Below are positions 32,049 to 43,008 of a stretch of DNA of 64,000 nucleotides, piece after piece (within the stretch, counting starts at the first letter, position 1; every line of letters begins with the position of its first letter). Under the pieces are notes generated by a model. That model was not told where the DNA came from. It was given only the letters and a program-made list of their open reading frames with translations, and searched no databases. The DNA lies in contig JAPVLO010000056.1 in the NCBI GenBank assembly GCA_027257055.1, forward strand, positions 3,596,001 through 3,660,000, in the 5' to 3' direction. The translations under genes and the position numbers were made by a program. This DNA comes from Cephalopachus bancanus (lineage: Eukaryota; Chordata; Mammalia; Primates; Tarsiidae).

Positions 32049-32570
32049 AGTAAAATAAGTGTGGACCCACAGGGGAAAGAGAAAGTATTTTGTACGTACA
32101 TAGATGAAAATGCATCTACTCTATGTAAGACACGATGCTGGGAGTTTGGCACAAAGAAGACATTTGCCATGTTCCAAGCTGGTTTTCAACATCAGCTTGA
32201 AGCTCCTACTGTGTTAACACCACACGCGCACAGAGAGAACACAGCAGGACATGGGCTTCTAGGCAATCCCTTGGAAAATGTTTGACTTTCACTGAGATTT
32301 TGACATTGTTTTCCATGTCACTTCTGGGTCATTTTTTAGGCAAAAAATTGTACCGAAAGAAGTATGTAAAGGAGGAAGAAATTGTTCGTAAAATCTGGTG
32401 ACAATGCAATTACTGAAACCTGATGTCAGGTGGCATTCTCACACTGCCACTGAACTGCTCTGTAAAGGATTTTGCCTGATGGTGAATTCTGTCAATTTCT
32501 GTCTATTTTCTCACATCAAGCCACTGGTAACTTCAACATATTTGGGGTGTTCTACAGAGATAGAAATGCA
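32049..32570. other. Unassigned non-coding DNA
   Basis: No recognised gene; one short stretch near 32110-32170 resembles antisense L2 weakly. Confidence 0.45.
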
Positions 32571-32575
32571 CAGAT

Positions 32576-32748
32576 TGGCCAGGCACAGAGGCTCATCCCT
32601 GTAATCCCAGCACTTTGGGAGGCCGAGGCAGCAAGAATTTTCTCTACCAAAACAAACAAACAAACAATTAGCCAGGCATAGTGGCATATGCCTGTAGTCC
32701 CAGCTACTTGGGAGGCTGAGGTAAGGGATCACCCGAGCACAGGAGGTC
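32576..32748 (+). mobile_element. Older Alu, partial, internally deleted
   Basis: Left start ggccaggcacagaggctcatccctgtaatcccagcactttggg, a jump to (CAAA)n linker, then ccaggcatagtggcatatgcctgtagtcccagc. It has the plain AluJ-like wording rather than the lineage-specific linker, and stops inside the right arm. Confidence 0.85.
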
Positions 32749-32789
32749 ACAGGTCACTACTTTACACATTAGTCTAGAAAATGATCTAG

Positions 32790-33025
32790 TGATTATTACC
32801 ATTTATTGAGCACCTACAGTCATAATCATAATCTTATCATAATCAAAATAACTTTTACCAAGCATTTACTATATGTTATGGTATGTCATGTGTTGTGGTA
32901 AGCACTTTACATGCACTATTTTACTGAGCCTTCACACAACAGCCCTACGAGTATAGCTTGTCCAGAGCCAAACAACTATGTGTTGACAAAGTCAGAGTCT
33001 AACTTCAAAGTCTGTGTCCTTTGCC
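32790..33025 (-). repeat. MIR SINE, antisense
   Basis: accatttattgagcacctacag, gtggtaagcactttacatgcactattttactgagccttcacacaacagccctacgag. A short repeated tcataatca motif near 32820-32845 is a local slippage. Confidence 0.8.
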
Positions 33026-33039
33026 AGTACTCTGTCATT

Positions 33040-33595
33040 CATTACATTTGTACATGTATTCATTTGCACAATCACCAAATATTAGGCATCGTGGTAGCTC
33101 CTGGGATAAAAAGATAAAAACCATGCTCTCAGGAAGCACACAGTAACACAAGCAGTCGGACAGACCAAGGGTCACAATATTATGTGCTAAGTATAGAGAC
33201 AATAGTAATCACTGGGTCCTCTGGAGAGTCATTGTACCTAGTCAAGAAGGGAATAAGAAAGGCTTTCCAGAAGAAATGACACCTTGGTGTTGAAGGGTAG
33301 GTGGAAGTTTGCCAAATAACAGAGGGCATGGAGGATATTTCACTCATGGTGTGGGGAGAGGGAACAGCAGGTACAGAGACATGGGAGGCATGGAAGCCGA
33401 GAGAGCATGGGCACATTCAAGGATCTCCAGGTAGTTCAGAATAGCTGGAGCCCAGAGGAGAGAGCCAGATGAACAGAGAGAATATTGAAGAGGAAGGAGA
33501 CTGAGAAAATAGGGTACAAGTCAAAGAGGGGCTCTTCATCCATGTTAAGGAGTTTGGGATTATCCTGAATGCCATTCTGGCCCCTGAGGGTTCAT
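33040..33595 (-). repeat. L2 LINE, antisense (~550 bp)
   Basis: gtattcatttgcacaatcaccaaatattagg, gctctcaggaagcacacag, agaaggctttccagaagaaatgacaccttggtg, and aaggagtttgggattatcctgaatgcc. A long collinear antisense copy. Confidence 0.82.
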
Positions 33596-34440
33596 AAGCA
33601 AGCATGTAATGTTCCAGGGGAACCATTACAGCCCACTTCCACTCCACTTCCCAGGGAGAAAGACAGTAGTGGGACTTCCAGGCTCTCCCCTCAAAGAAGA
33701 GGGATTGATTTATCTTTGGGTGAAATCAGAAAAGGAGAACAAACTTGGGACTATATGCTATAGGCTCTCAAGGCACCACTCTAACCCCAATTCTTGTACT
33801 TTTACATGGGAACCAGAAGTAACTACAGATTACTTTGGGGACTCTAAGCAAACACACTTATGTGAGGTTTGGAGGGACAGAGTAAAAAACAGAAAGTGCA
33901 AATCGTGTGCAGTGTGGGGCAGTTCAATGGAGTTCAATGGGCAGTTCAATGGAGATCCTCCTGTCTGTCTCTAACAACAGTGTTGTCTCCACCCTAGCAA
34001 TCCCATAGTATGGTTGGCCTTCTGTCCTGACATCCAAGCTTAGCTACCAGGCCCCTCCTGGAATGCTATAGCCTATCCAACACCCCTTAATAAATCCCTT
34101 TCAGTTGAAATGATGTCATCTGCGACTGAGAGCCTAACTGATACACTAGAACAGCCCCTTTCCTTCTCTCTTTCAAAGCTTCTAATCTCAGAAGATTCTC
34201 CTTCACTGCTCTCCCAAGAAATAAAGTCACTTGTGCTTCTATGGGGTAAAGGGAGATCTGAAGCTATCCAACTCAGACCAACTTAGAAAGTTCAGGAAGC
34301 CTGATGTAGCTGCACAACCTAAATTCTCCAATCAAGTTTTATCAGAAATTCATGTATTCAACTTGATTGAACTCCAGTGTTTATCCCCCACTTGGAGGTA
34401 GAAAGGACATGTTTAAGTATCATCTCTTGAAATTTTCCTC
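33596..34440. other. Unassigned DNA, LTR-like remnants possible
   Basis: No gene. A cttaataaatccctttcag...gagcctaactgatacact end at about 34085-34140 resembles the 3' end of an MLT-type LTR, but I could not follow a full LTR. A 14-base motif gttcaatgg is repeated three times at 33920-33952. Confidence 0.4.
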
Positions 34441-34441
34441 C

Positions 34442-34475
34442 AAACAAAACAAAACAACAACAACAACAACAAAGA
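34442..34475. repeat. (CAA)n/(CAAAA)n microsatellite
   Basis: A run of CAAAA then CAA units, about 34 bases. Confidence 0.9.
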
Positions 34476-35175
34476 TCACACAAAGAGAGACTGGTTAGAA
34501 TCAGCCATGTGACTGAAGCAAGCTCAATTCCATATCTCGTCTGGAGTAAGGAAAGGGATGCTTCCATTTTAATCAGAAAGATAATGGGAGCCCATGGAGT
34601 GCAGAAACTTCAGCTAGGAGATGCAATCTGTTGATTACCAGGAGACCTTTTTCTACAGGAGTGGTCATAATCTCAAAACCTCAGCTCACTTGTATTATTT
34701 GCAGGGGGTTGATTTCTCCTCTTGACTCTCACAGGGTTGCTCCAACACACCTGCTTCCAAAGCATGTGGTCTCCACACCTGAGACTCTTAGAGCTGAAAA
34801 TGAGGGATGAATAAGAAACAAGAGCAACACACCCTGAGTAGAGAAATAATGGTCTAGACAACACATGAACGCAATTACAGACGAAATGCCAAGAAGTTAA
34901 AAGCTTCCAGTCCCTGAGCCTCATGGCCTTACCCAGCTCAAATCTCTTCCCTGCCTTTGTGCATCATTAAAACAAGGAGAGGAAGATTGAACATAAAGTT
35001 GTCTTTGCTGAGTAACTATTTTACACTCTATGTAGTAACAGTAGGTGGGGTGCAAAAGAAGTAGGCGCCTGCTGCCTTGCAATCATTCTTACAAGCAAAC
35101 CGAGGAGACACCAGAATGGGGAGAGTAGGTGTGGATGGGATTGCCAGGGTGTCCACTCATACCCATTCTTCCTGC
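34476..35175. other. Unassigned non-coding DNA
   Basis: No recognised gene or repeat. Confidence 0.45.
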
Positions 35176-35179
35176 ATTC

Positions 35180-35620
35180 TAAAAGTAGCACCTAAGTTCT
35201 GGCACATGTTCAAACAAAACAGCAATATTCTTAGTCTTTCTGCTTTCAGGAGTGGCCATTTGACTCAGTCCTGGCCAATGAGGTTGTAAAATAAAATTAT
35301 GGGTGCAACTTCTGGCCATGCCCTTAAAAGAAGCAGGCAGGTCCTCTTCTGACTTCTCTCTTCCTGCCATCTAGTTAGAGTGAGTGACACACCACAGTGA
35401 ATCACAAAGATGACAGCAATGTTCTAGGAATGAAGGAGCAGCAAGCTAGAAGAAACTGGAAGGAAGCTGACCCCACATGACTTCACAGTTTAGAACTTCC
35501 CTATGTACTTAGACTTTTACAAGACAAAGAAATGTTTCTATCACTGTAAAGACAGCTTAAACCACTTCATTTAGGGTCTTGGGTACATATAATTGGACCT
35601 ATAATCTAATTAATCAAGAT
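35180..35620 (+). mobile_element. Degraded LTR-like sequence, family uncertain
   Basis: Blocks such as caggagtggccatttgactcagtcctggccaatgagg, gacttctctcttcctgccatc, tgacagcaatg and cactgtaaagacagcttaaaccacttcatttagggtcttgggtac follow the order of certain old mammalian LTRs of the MLT kind. No coding region. I am not certain of the family. Confidence 0.45.
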
Positions 35621-35843
35621 GGCATGGCACCACTTCGCTTATCCAGCAACCTCAATTTTCCAGAATATAGTTGTAAACAAAGGGGGGAACCCCAAAAAAC
35701 AAAACTCTACACTGCTAAGATTATATTTTCACTGGAAACTGGTGCACTTTATTCATAAGAATGGCACCCACGCCAAGATTTTGTGGTTATTGACTCTTAA
35801 CATATGCACATTTCCAATGAGCATGGTTCCTGCTATAACAGCA

Positions 35844-36576
35844 CAGGGGTCCCCAACCCCCAGGTCACAGATTGGGACTGGCCCATGGCCTGTTAGGATC
35901 TGGACTGCAGAGCAAGAGGTGAGCAGCAGGTGAGAAAGTGAAGCTTCATCTGTATTTACAACCACTCCTTTTCGCTTGCATTACTGCCTGAGCTCTACCT
36001 CCTGTCAGATCTGCAGTTACATTAGATTCTCATAGGAGCACAAATTCTACTGTGAACTGTGCATGGGAGGGATCTAGGTTGCGTGCTCCTTATGAGAATC
36101 TAACGCCTGATGATCTGAGCTGGAACTGAGGCAGTGATGCTAGGAATTTGGGAGCAGCTGCAAATACAGATTAACATTAAAAGTGAGGTTTGACTGCACA
36201 TCCCTCCAACCCCATCTGTGAAAAAAATTGTCTTCTGGCTGGGTGCGGTGGCTCAAGCCTGTAATCCTAGCATTTGGGGAGCCGAGGGGAGGGGATTGCC
36301 TGAGATCATGGGTTTGAAAACAGCCTGGGCAATTTTTGATATATTGTCTACAATATATCAAAAAATTAGCCAGACATGGTAGCGTGCACTTGTAGTTCCA
36401 ACAACTTGAAAGGCTGAGGTAGAAGGATCACCTGAGCCCAGCACGTCGACACTGGGGTGGCCCTGAGCATGTCACTTGCACTCCAGCCTGGGCGACAGAG
36501 TAAGACTCCAACTCAAAAAAAAAAAATTGTCTTCCACAAAACCAGTCCCTGATGCCAAAAAAGTTGGGAACCACTG
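35844..36576 (+). mobile_element. MER1-type hAT-Charlie DNA transposon, split by an Alu
   Basis: The terminal inverted repeats are caggggtccccaac (left) and gttgggaaccactg (right). Inside, attagattctcataggagc and gctccttatgagaatctaa are the family's known inner inverted motif. Flanking 8-base sequences taacagca (35836-35843) and tattagca (36577-36584) agree at 6 of 8 positions, as an aged hAT duplication would. It carries no transposase: a non-autonomous element. Confidence 0.93.
36236..36519 (+). mobile_element. Alu, older lineage-specific type, inside MER1
   Basis: Dimeric Alu flanked by a 15-base duplication aaaaaaattgtcttc at 36221-36235 and 36520-36534 of MER1 sequence. The right arm has gtcgacactggggtggccctgagcatg, the older type. 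The linker has a local rearrangement (ttgatatattgtctacaatatatc), a small inverted repeat. Confidence 0.95.
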
Positions 36577-36584
36577 TATTAGCA

Positions 36585-36875
36585 CACAGATAATACAAAG
36601 ATGAGTAGAAAGAGAAGAGGACTACTTTTAAAATAAGATCAACTGATAATACCACAACATGATAGGACAATCTGACAGTGAAGAAAGAGACTGCAAAGAT
36701 ATAAAAAACAAATATGAGAATTTTACATCCCTACATAAAGACATGAGAATTGTAAGTCTGTACATCCATATGTCTGGGGATACTCACATATATAGGGGCA
36801 AATAATCTTGCATCTCTGAATAGTACTTGAGGATATCAAGTCTATAGTTAAGCACAATAATTGATGTTTGTGGTG
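36585..36875. other. Unassigned AT-rich DNA
   Basis: No recognised gene or repeat; may belong to the old L1 that follows. Confidence 0.45.
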
Positions 36876-36879
36876 ATAT

Positions 36880-37560
36880 TCATGAGTCATAATCCTTTAA
36901 AAAGCTTTTACAACAAATGTGAAAAGACGCTCCTACTTGGCAGACATCAAGAAAGTATAGAGTAAAACAGCAATGAGACATCAGTTCTTACCTATCAAAT
37001 TAGCAAAAGTAAAAGAGCATTATAATTCATGCTGCTGGCAAGGTTGTGAAATAATACACACTAATGGAAACGTGAATTGTTACATTCTCTTTAGAAAGCA
37101 ATGTGGTACCACCTATTAAAACTTTAAAAAGCAGCTGGGCTCAGTGGCTCAGCCTGTAGTCCAGCGCTTTGGGAGACTCAGGTGAGTGGATTGCCTGAGT
37201 CTGTGGGTTCAAGACCCGCCTGAGCAACTTGGTGAGACCTCATCTCTACAACAAATCAAAAATTAGCTGGACGTGGTAGCGCGCACCTGTAGTTCCAGCT
37301 ACTTGGAAGGCTGAGGCAGAAGGATCACCAGAGCCCAGCAGGTCGAGGCTGCAGTGGCCAGGAGCGGCCATTGCACTCCAGTCTGGGTGACAGAGTGAGA
37401 CTCCAACTCAAAAAAAAAAAAACTTTAAAAAGCACATATCCTTGAACTCACAACCCATGTTACTTTTGGGAATCTACCCATAAAATTAAAGCATCAATAA
37501 AAATGATAAATGTACAAGGATGGTTATTTTAGTATTGTTTATAAAAAATTTAGATTGGAA
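36880..37560 (+). mobile_element. Old L1 (L1M/HAL1-like) 3' ORF2 remnant, split by an Alu
   Basis: gctgctggcaaggttgtgaaataa, taatggaaacgtgaattgttacattc and tttgggaatctacccataaaattaaag follow the L1 ORF2 C-terminal DNA order but with many stops. It is far older than the other L1s here. The Alu at 37134-37419 interrupts it. Confidence 0.8.
37134..37419 (+). mobile_element. Alu, young lineage-specific type
   Basis: Inserted in the old L1. The duplication is aaactttaaaaagca, at 37119-37133 and 37420-37434. Right arm: gaggctgcagtggccaggagcggcc, the young type. Confidence 0.96.
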
Positions 37561-37580
37561 AATATAGTTTATTTAGAAAG

Positions 37581-37584
<4 letters not shown>

Positions 37585-37615
<31 letters not shown>
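37585..37615. repeat. (GA)n microsatellite
   Basis: About fifteen uninterrupted GA units. Confidence 0.97.
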
Positions 37616-37618
<3 letters not shown>

Positions 37619-38078
37619 ACTGATTTGCCTCTCCAAGATAGGGGAGGTGGTCAAAGCTCAGGAAAATATGGCGACCATAGCTTAAAGAGTCACAGACCCC
37701 AGAGCTTAGTAAAGCAATGGCCTGTTTATAAAATTAATGAACAAAAAATCAACACCTACCTGTAAGTAAATGATTGAAAAATGTGTGATATATTAATTTC
37801 ACTAAAAATTATACAGCCTTTGAAAAAAGTCACTTTTATCTATACCAATTGACTCAGGAAGGGCCTAGTGAGATGTAGTATAGTTTTCCATCATGTTTTA
37901 AGGGACAAAAGAAACATAAAAAATGTATACATGATCTCATTTTTAAATCAATGACAAAAATATCTGCCTATGTGTATATGTGCATGTAAATATATATGTG
38001 TGTAAATGATGATAGGTGCTTAGAAAATACAGAAAGCATCAAAATTATTAGTTTGTAGGCAAACACAAAGCTGTATTA
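37616..38078. other. Unassigned AT-rich DNA
   Basis: No gene. The wording (attatacagcctttgaaaaaagtcac and following) may be the tail of an old L1. Confidence 0.45.
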
Positions 38079-38090
38079 AAAAATAGATAT

Positions 38091-38488
38091 CCAGTAAAGA
38101 AAATGTGGTACATATACACGGTGGAGTATCACACGGCCGTGAAGAAAAACAAAATCATGGCCTTTGCAGCAACTTGGATGCAATTGGAGACCATCATACT
38201 AAGTGAATTATAACAGAAACAAAGAACTGAATGTCACATGTTCTCACTCTAAGTGAGCCCTGAACAATAGTCACATTAGCACAAAGGTGGGATGGCAATC
38301 ACTGATCACTGCTAGGGGAGAGAGGGAGGGAGGAGGGTGGAAGGCATGTGACAACACAATGGGTACCTGGTCCACTACCAGGGGAAGTGAGGGTCACTTA
38401 GAAGCCCAAACTTCACCTGCATGCAGCCTACTTATGTAGTAAATCCTCACTTGTACCCCACAACTCTATAATTAATAAGTAAATTATT
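38091..38488 (+). mobile_element. L1 3' end, sense, 5'-truncated (~400 bp)
   Basis: Contains the last ORF2 codons, a purine-rich patch at 38318-38342 and a tail. A 12-base duplication aaaaatagatat lies at 38079-38090 and 38489-38500. It is older than the 45-kb L1 and its 3' UTR differs. Confidence 0.92.
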
Positions 38489-38500
38489 AAAAATAGATAT

Positions 38501-38875
38501 TCAGGACAAAAAGTAAATAGTCTACGTAATATGGCAAAGTATATGAAGTTACATGCATCTACATATGCTAGTACTTATATAGCTAAAGAAATAAATGAAA
38601 GAATGGTCACCCAATTACAGATAACACAAAAAAACTGGAATTTAAAGTATGTTTTACTAACTCCTTATTATATACTTTTAAATTTTTAACAACTAATTTG
38701 TATTGTTTATATAAAAACAAAGTGTTTTGTTTGTATGAAAAAAATGATAAAGTTCTAAAAACAACCAATGTTGGCGTTATTGACTATTGAATGGAGTCAA
38801 CTAGGAAGATTTCATGCAGTCCTTATTTGCATAATGGTAAGTAAAAAACTAAAAGAAAGAAAGAATCAAGAAGAG
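38501..38875. other. Unassigned AT-rich DNA
   Basis: No recognised gene or repeat. Confidence 0.45.
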
Positions 38876-38879
38876 TTCA

Positions 38880-39020
38880 TGCAGGACATGGTACCTTAAT
38901 TCAGCTTTAAGAGACTATTGGATTTGGAGGAGATTTGAAAAATGAGGAAGTTCCAGGTAGAAAGAACTGCACAAGTGAAAGTGTAAAGGTAGAAATAAAT
39001 AGGGGAGTTACTCCCAAGAG
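38880..39020 (-). repeat. L2 LINE fragment, antisense
   Basis: ccttaattcagctttaagagactattgg, gaggaagttccaggtagaaagaactgcacaagtgaaagtg. Confidence 0.65.
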
Positions 39021-39866
39021 AGTCCATCTCATCTGGAGCAGCAGAAGAAAAAGTGTAAGCAGTGGCTAAGTTCCATGACCATAATCAAGCAAAACACACA
39101 GGAAATGGAAATGCTCACTATGGTGCATGTACAGAAACGTGATCTTTAGAGTTAACATTAACAACCGAAATGTTACAGCTTGGTTTCTTCAAATTCTATG
39201 AATTGACAAATATTTTGAGTTCTTAGGACTCTGTCCATGGTGACACCATGTGTTGCACTCAGATGTAAACTTCAGCTTGGTAACATTTTCATTTTAAACC
39301 CTCCTTCTTGTCAGTTTCCAAGTTGGCTGTAAATATTTGCTTGGAGGAAAAATGTCACTAAAGATCTAAGCTCAAGCTTCTGTAAAGAAAAAAATCGGTC
39401 GTTTTGAAACAAGAAGTTGTACGTTGCATATTAGCTAAACAAGAAGTCTCAAGACCTATGGCTCAGAGCTAACCTCAGAAAAAAATCCTTTTTACTTTTT
39501 AAAAGCCTATGAATGCAAATTAATTATTTATTTGGTGTCCATTCTTATTTAACTCTGCCTGCCCCCTCTGAGATAGAAACCATATGTGTTTTGCCAGATA
39601 AATTAAAAGGTTGTCTGATAAACCTAGGTCACCTCTCCTCTATAATATGGATGTTTTGTTTTTTTTTAAATCTCAACTGAGCAACTATTAATGATACAGG
39701 ATTCTTGCACTGACCCACCAACAAGGAAGAAGCCCAAATGTCACCAGGTAATGGTGACTTCCTTGCCCAAAGCAACCAGTGTTACACAGTGGCCCGAGAT
39801 AGTTTATTTCAATCTGAGAGACAATCTATTTCACAAGGTGTTTTCTGCCTTCTAAGTGGGGGGTTA
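39021..39866. other. Unassigned non-coding DNA
   Basis: About 850 bases with no clear repeat; no gene seen. Confidence 0.5.
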
Positions 39867-39877
39867 AAACCACAAGG

Positions 39878-40178
39878 GCTGCCGGGCTCGGTGGCTCAAC
39901 CTGTAATCCCGCGCCTTGGGAGGCTGAGGTGAGTGGATTGCCTGAGCCCATGGGTTCGAGACCTGCTTGGGCAACTTGGCGAGACCTCACCTCTACAATA
40001 AATCAAAAATTAGCCAGGCATGGTAGCGTGCACCTGTAGTTCCAGCCACTACTTAGAAGGCTGAGACGGAAGGATCGCCGGAGCATAGCAGGTTGAGGCT
40101 GCAGTGGCCGGGAGCGGCCACTGCACTCCAGTCTGGGCGACAGAGTGAGATTCCAACTCAAAAAAAAAAAAAAAAACA
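39878..40178 (+). mobile_element. Alu, young lineage-specific type
   Basis: Full length with A17 tail; right arm gaggctgcagtggccgggagcggcc. Flanks aaccacaagg and aaccaaaagg are a probable duplication with one mismatch. Confidence 0.95.
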
Positions 40179-41230
40179 ACAACCAAAAGGCCACCAATTT
40201 ACTATTCTTGGTGCTATATTGCCAAAAATGGCAGGAAATATTATTATTCCACTCCCAGGAAATTGAAAGAGATACACAGAATCACTAGGTGACTATTTGT
40301 ACATCTGATAGTGAAACAGAAGAAAAAACTTAGTTCCCTCAAATGCAAATACTACGTCCTTCTTTTTTTAAAAAAAATGTATTTTATCTTAAAGTTATGG
40401 GGTACAAGTCAGGATCACGTACATAAATGGTTTAGATTTAGGTGAAATTTTGAGACTTCCATGGGGTCTTACTTCATCTGGATTAGAATCGGTCACTCTT
40501 ATTGATGTTATATGCCCCCACCTCCCCTGGCAGTGTCTTGCTACTGTCAATCCCTTTTTTGTAGTATTATGATAGGTGTTCAGGGTCTATTTATGAGTAA
40601 GAATATGTGGTACTGAGTTCTTTGTTTTGATGATCAATCACTGAGTATGATAGGCTTCAAATCCATCCAAGTTGCTGCAAAGTCCATAATTTTGTCCTTC
40701 TTTATGACTGTGTAATATTTCATCATGTATATGTAACACGTGTTTTTTACCCAGTCCAGTGTCAATGGGCAACATGATTGGTTCCATGTTTTTGCTATTG
40801 TGAACAGTGCTGCAATAAACATGCATGCACATTATCTTTTCTGTAGAATGAATTGAGTTCCTCTGGGTATATTCCCAGAAGGGGGATTGCTGGGTCATAT
40901 GGAAGGTCAATTTCTAGTTCTTTTAGAAATCGCCACACTGTTTTCCATAAAGATTGAATTAGTTTGCACTCCTATCAACAGTGTAGTAACGTTCCCTTTT
41001 CTAGGCATCCTCGCCAGCATCTGTTGTTTTTGTTTTATTAATGATGGACACTCTTACTGAGGTTAGGTGGTATCTCAATGTGGTTTTGATTTGCATTTCT
41101 CTGATTATTAGTGAGGCTCAGCATTTTTTCATGTGTCTGTTGGCTGCTTGTATACTGTCTTTTGAGAAGTATCTGTTCATGACTTTTGCCAATTTTTTAA
41201 TGGGGCTGTTTGTCTTTTTCCTTTCATCAC

Positions 41231-41519
41231 TTTTTTTTTTTTGAGTTGGAGTCTCACACTGTCGCCCAGGCAGGAGTGCAGTAGCATGCTCACGGCCACC
41301 CCAGCATCAACCTGCTGATCTCTGGCGATTCTTCTACCTCAGCCTTACAAGTAGCCAGAACTACAGGCACCCACTGCCATGCCTAGCTAATTGTTTATTT
41401 ATTGTAGAGATGAGGTCTCACCAAGTTGCCCAGGCTGGTCTCAAATCTGCAGGCTCAGGCAATCCATTTGCCTCAGCCTCCTAAAGTGCTGCGATTACAG
41501 GTTGAGTCACCAAGCCCGG
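41231..41519 (-). mobile_element. Alu, older lineage-specific type, inside the L1
   Basis: Antisense dimeric Alu starting with a T run and gagttggagtctcacactg; its complement carries the gatgctggggtggcc right arm. The flanks share tcatcac (41224-41230 and about 41522-41528), the likely duplication. Splits the L1 collinearly. Confidence 0.92.
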
Positions 41520-41591
41520 CCTCATCACATTTAAGTTCCTTGTAGATCCTGGATGTCAGATCTTTGTCAGATATACAGTTGGCAAATATTT

Positions 41592-41861
41592 TTACCCATT
41601 CTGTGGACTGTTTCCCCCTTTCTTGATGGTTTCATTTGCTTTGCAGAAGTTTTTCAGTTTGATGAAGTCCCAATTGTGTATCTTACCTCTTATGGCATGG
41701 GCGTCTAGAGTTTTGCTCAGGAATTGGTTGCCTATTCCAATTTCCATAAGGATGTCTCCTGCATTTTCTAAGTTTCTTATAGTTTGAGGTTTTACATTTA
41801 GGTTTTTGATCCATTTGGAGTTGAGCTTTGCGTATGGTGGTAGGTAATGGTCCTGTTTCAT
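41592..41861 (-). pseudogene. L1 ORF2 fragment, broken
   Basis: A short open piece of the ORF2 frame on the minus strand, aligned with the MVLEKLTGH...LNVKPQT-type region; neighbouring pieces are in other frames. Evidence of decay, not of a protein. Confidence 0.85.
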
Positions 41862-42554
41862 TCTTCTGCATGTGGCCAGTCAGTTTTTCCAGCACCATTC
41901 ACTGAATCAGTTCTCCTTTCCCCAGTGGTCATTGTTGGAGGCTTTGGAATCTCTATTCTGTTCCATTGGTCTATATGCCTGGTCTTGTACCAATACTAGG
42001 CTGTTTTGATTATTGTAGCCTTATACTAAAGTTTAAAGTTTTGGAGTGTGATACCTCCTACTTTGTTTCTTTTGCTGAGGATTGTTTTGGCTATTCATGG
42101 TCATTTTTGTTTCCATATGAATTGTCACTTCCAGGTCTTAGAAGAATGATGTTGGTAATTTAAAGTGTATTGCATTGAATCTGTAGATTGCCTTGGGTAG
42201 GATGGACATCTTAACAATGTTGATTCTTCCAATCCAAAAGCATGAAATATTTTTTCATTTGTTTGTGCCTTCTTTGATATATTTGAGCATTGTTTTGTAG
42301 CTTTCATTGTAAAGATCTTTCACTTCTCTGCTTAGGAAGTAGTCAAGGTTCAAATACTATGTCTTTCTAGAAAATGATCCTTCTGAGCATTGGGTTATCA
42401 ATGAGGAAGAAAACACACAAGAAAAATGTCATCATTTCATGCTTTTCTGCAATTCAAGAGCAGCAACAAAGAGCAGTGAAAACGTCTGAAGAAAGAAGAT
42501 GAGAACATATGTTAAGGCCAGACACACATGTCCCAATTCCAGGTCTTCTCTTGT

Positions 42555-42700
42555 CATGTGACTCTCAGCACTCATTTAACCTCACCAAACCTCAATTCTC
42601 TTCTATGGAAATATAGAATTGTTTTGAGAATCAATAGGATAACATGTGAAAAGTACCCACAGCACAAAGAAGACAGTAAGGACAGCAGCTACAAAAGCAT
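42555..42700 (+). repeat. MIR SINE fragment, sense
   Basis: tgtcatgtgactctcagcactcatttaacctcacc, gttttgagaatcaataggataacatg. Confidence 0.7.
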
Positions 42701-42769
42701 CAGCAATGACAATGATGACAATGGTTCTATTACTAAGCAAGTCTAGGATCTTGCACATAACCCAGAATC

Positions 42770-42930
42770 TTATATAGCAGTGTAGAAAGAGCAGACTACC
42801 CATGTTCAAATCCCAGCTCTACTGCTAAGCTGAACTTCATATTCCTAACTTGAGGAATATGAAGATGAAACAAGTTAATGCTTCTAAAGTGCTCAGAGCA
42901 GCATCTTGCATATAATAAATATCTCCCTCT
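42770..42930 (+). repeat. MIR SINE, sense
   Basis: tatagcagtgtagaaagagcagactacccatgttcaaatcccagctctactgc and the tail taaagtgctcagagcagcatcttgcatataataaat, with an internal deletion. Confidence 0.85.
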
Positions 42931-43008
42931 CTTAAGGCTCTGTAAGTTCAAGCTTTATGATGTCACCTGGCCAGGATTACCAATTTAAAAGAAGCATGTG
43001 CAAAGAGA

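Larger units (their letters stand above)
40363..42350 (-). mobile_element. L1, antisense, 5'-truncated, split by an Alu
   Basis: On the minus strand this covers the ORF2 3' third, the ORF2 end and a 3' UTR longer than in the youngest L1s. A 17-base target duplication with two mismatches lies at 40346-40362 and 42351-42367 (caaatactacgtccttc versus caaatactatgtctttc). ORF2 is broken by several stops and shifts. The 12% divergence of the duplication suggests an intermediate age. Confidence 0.95.
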
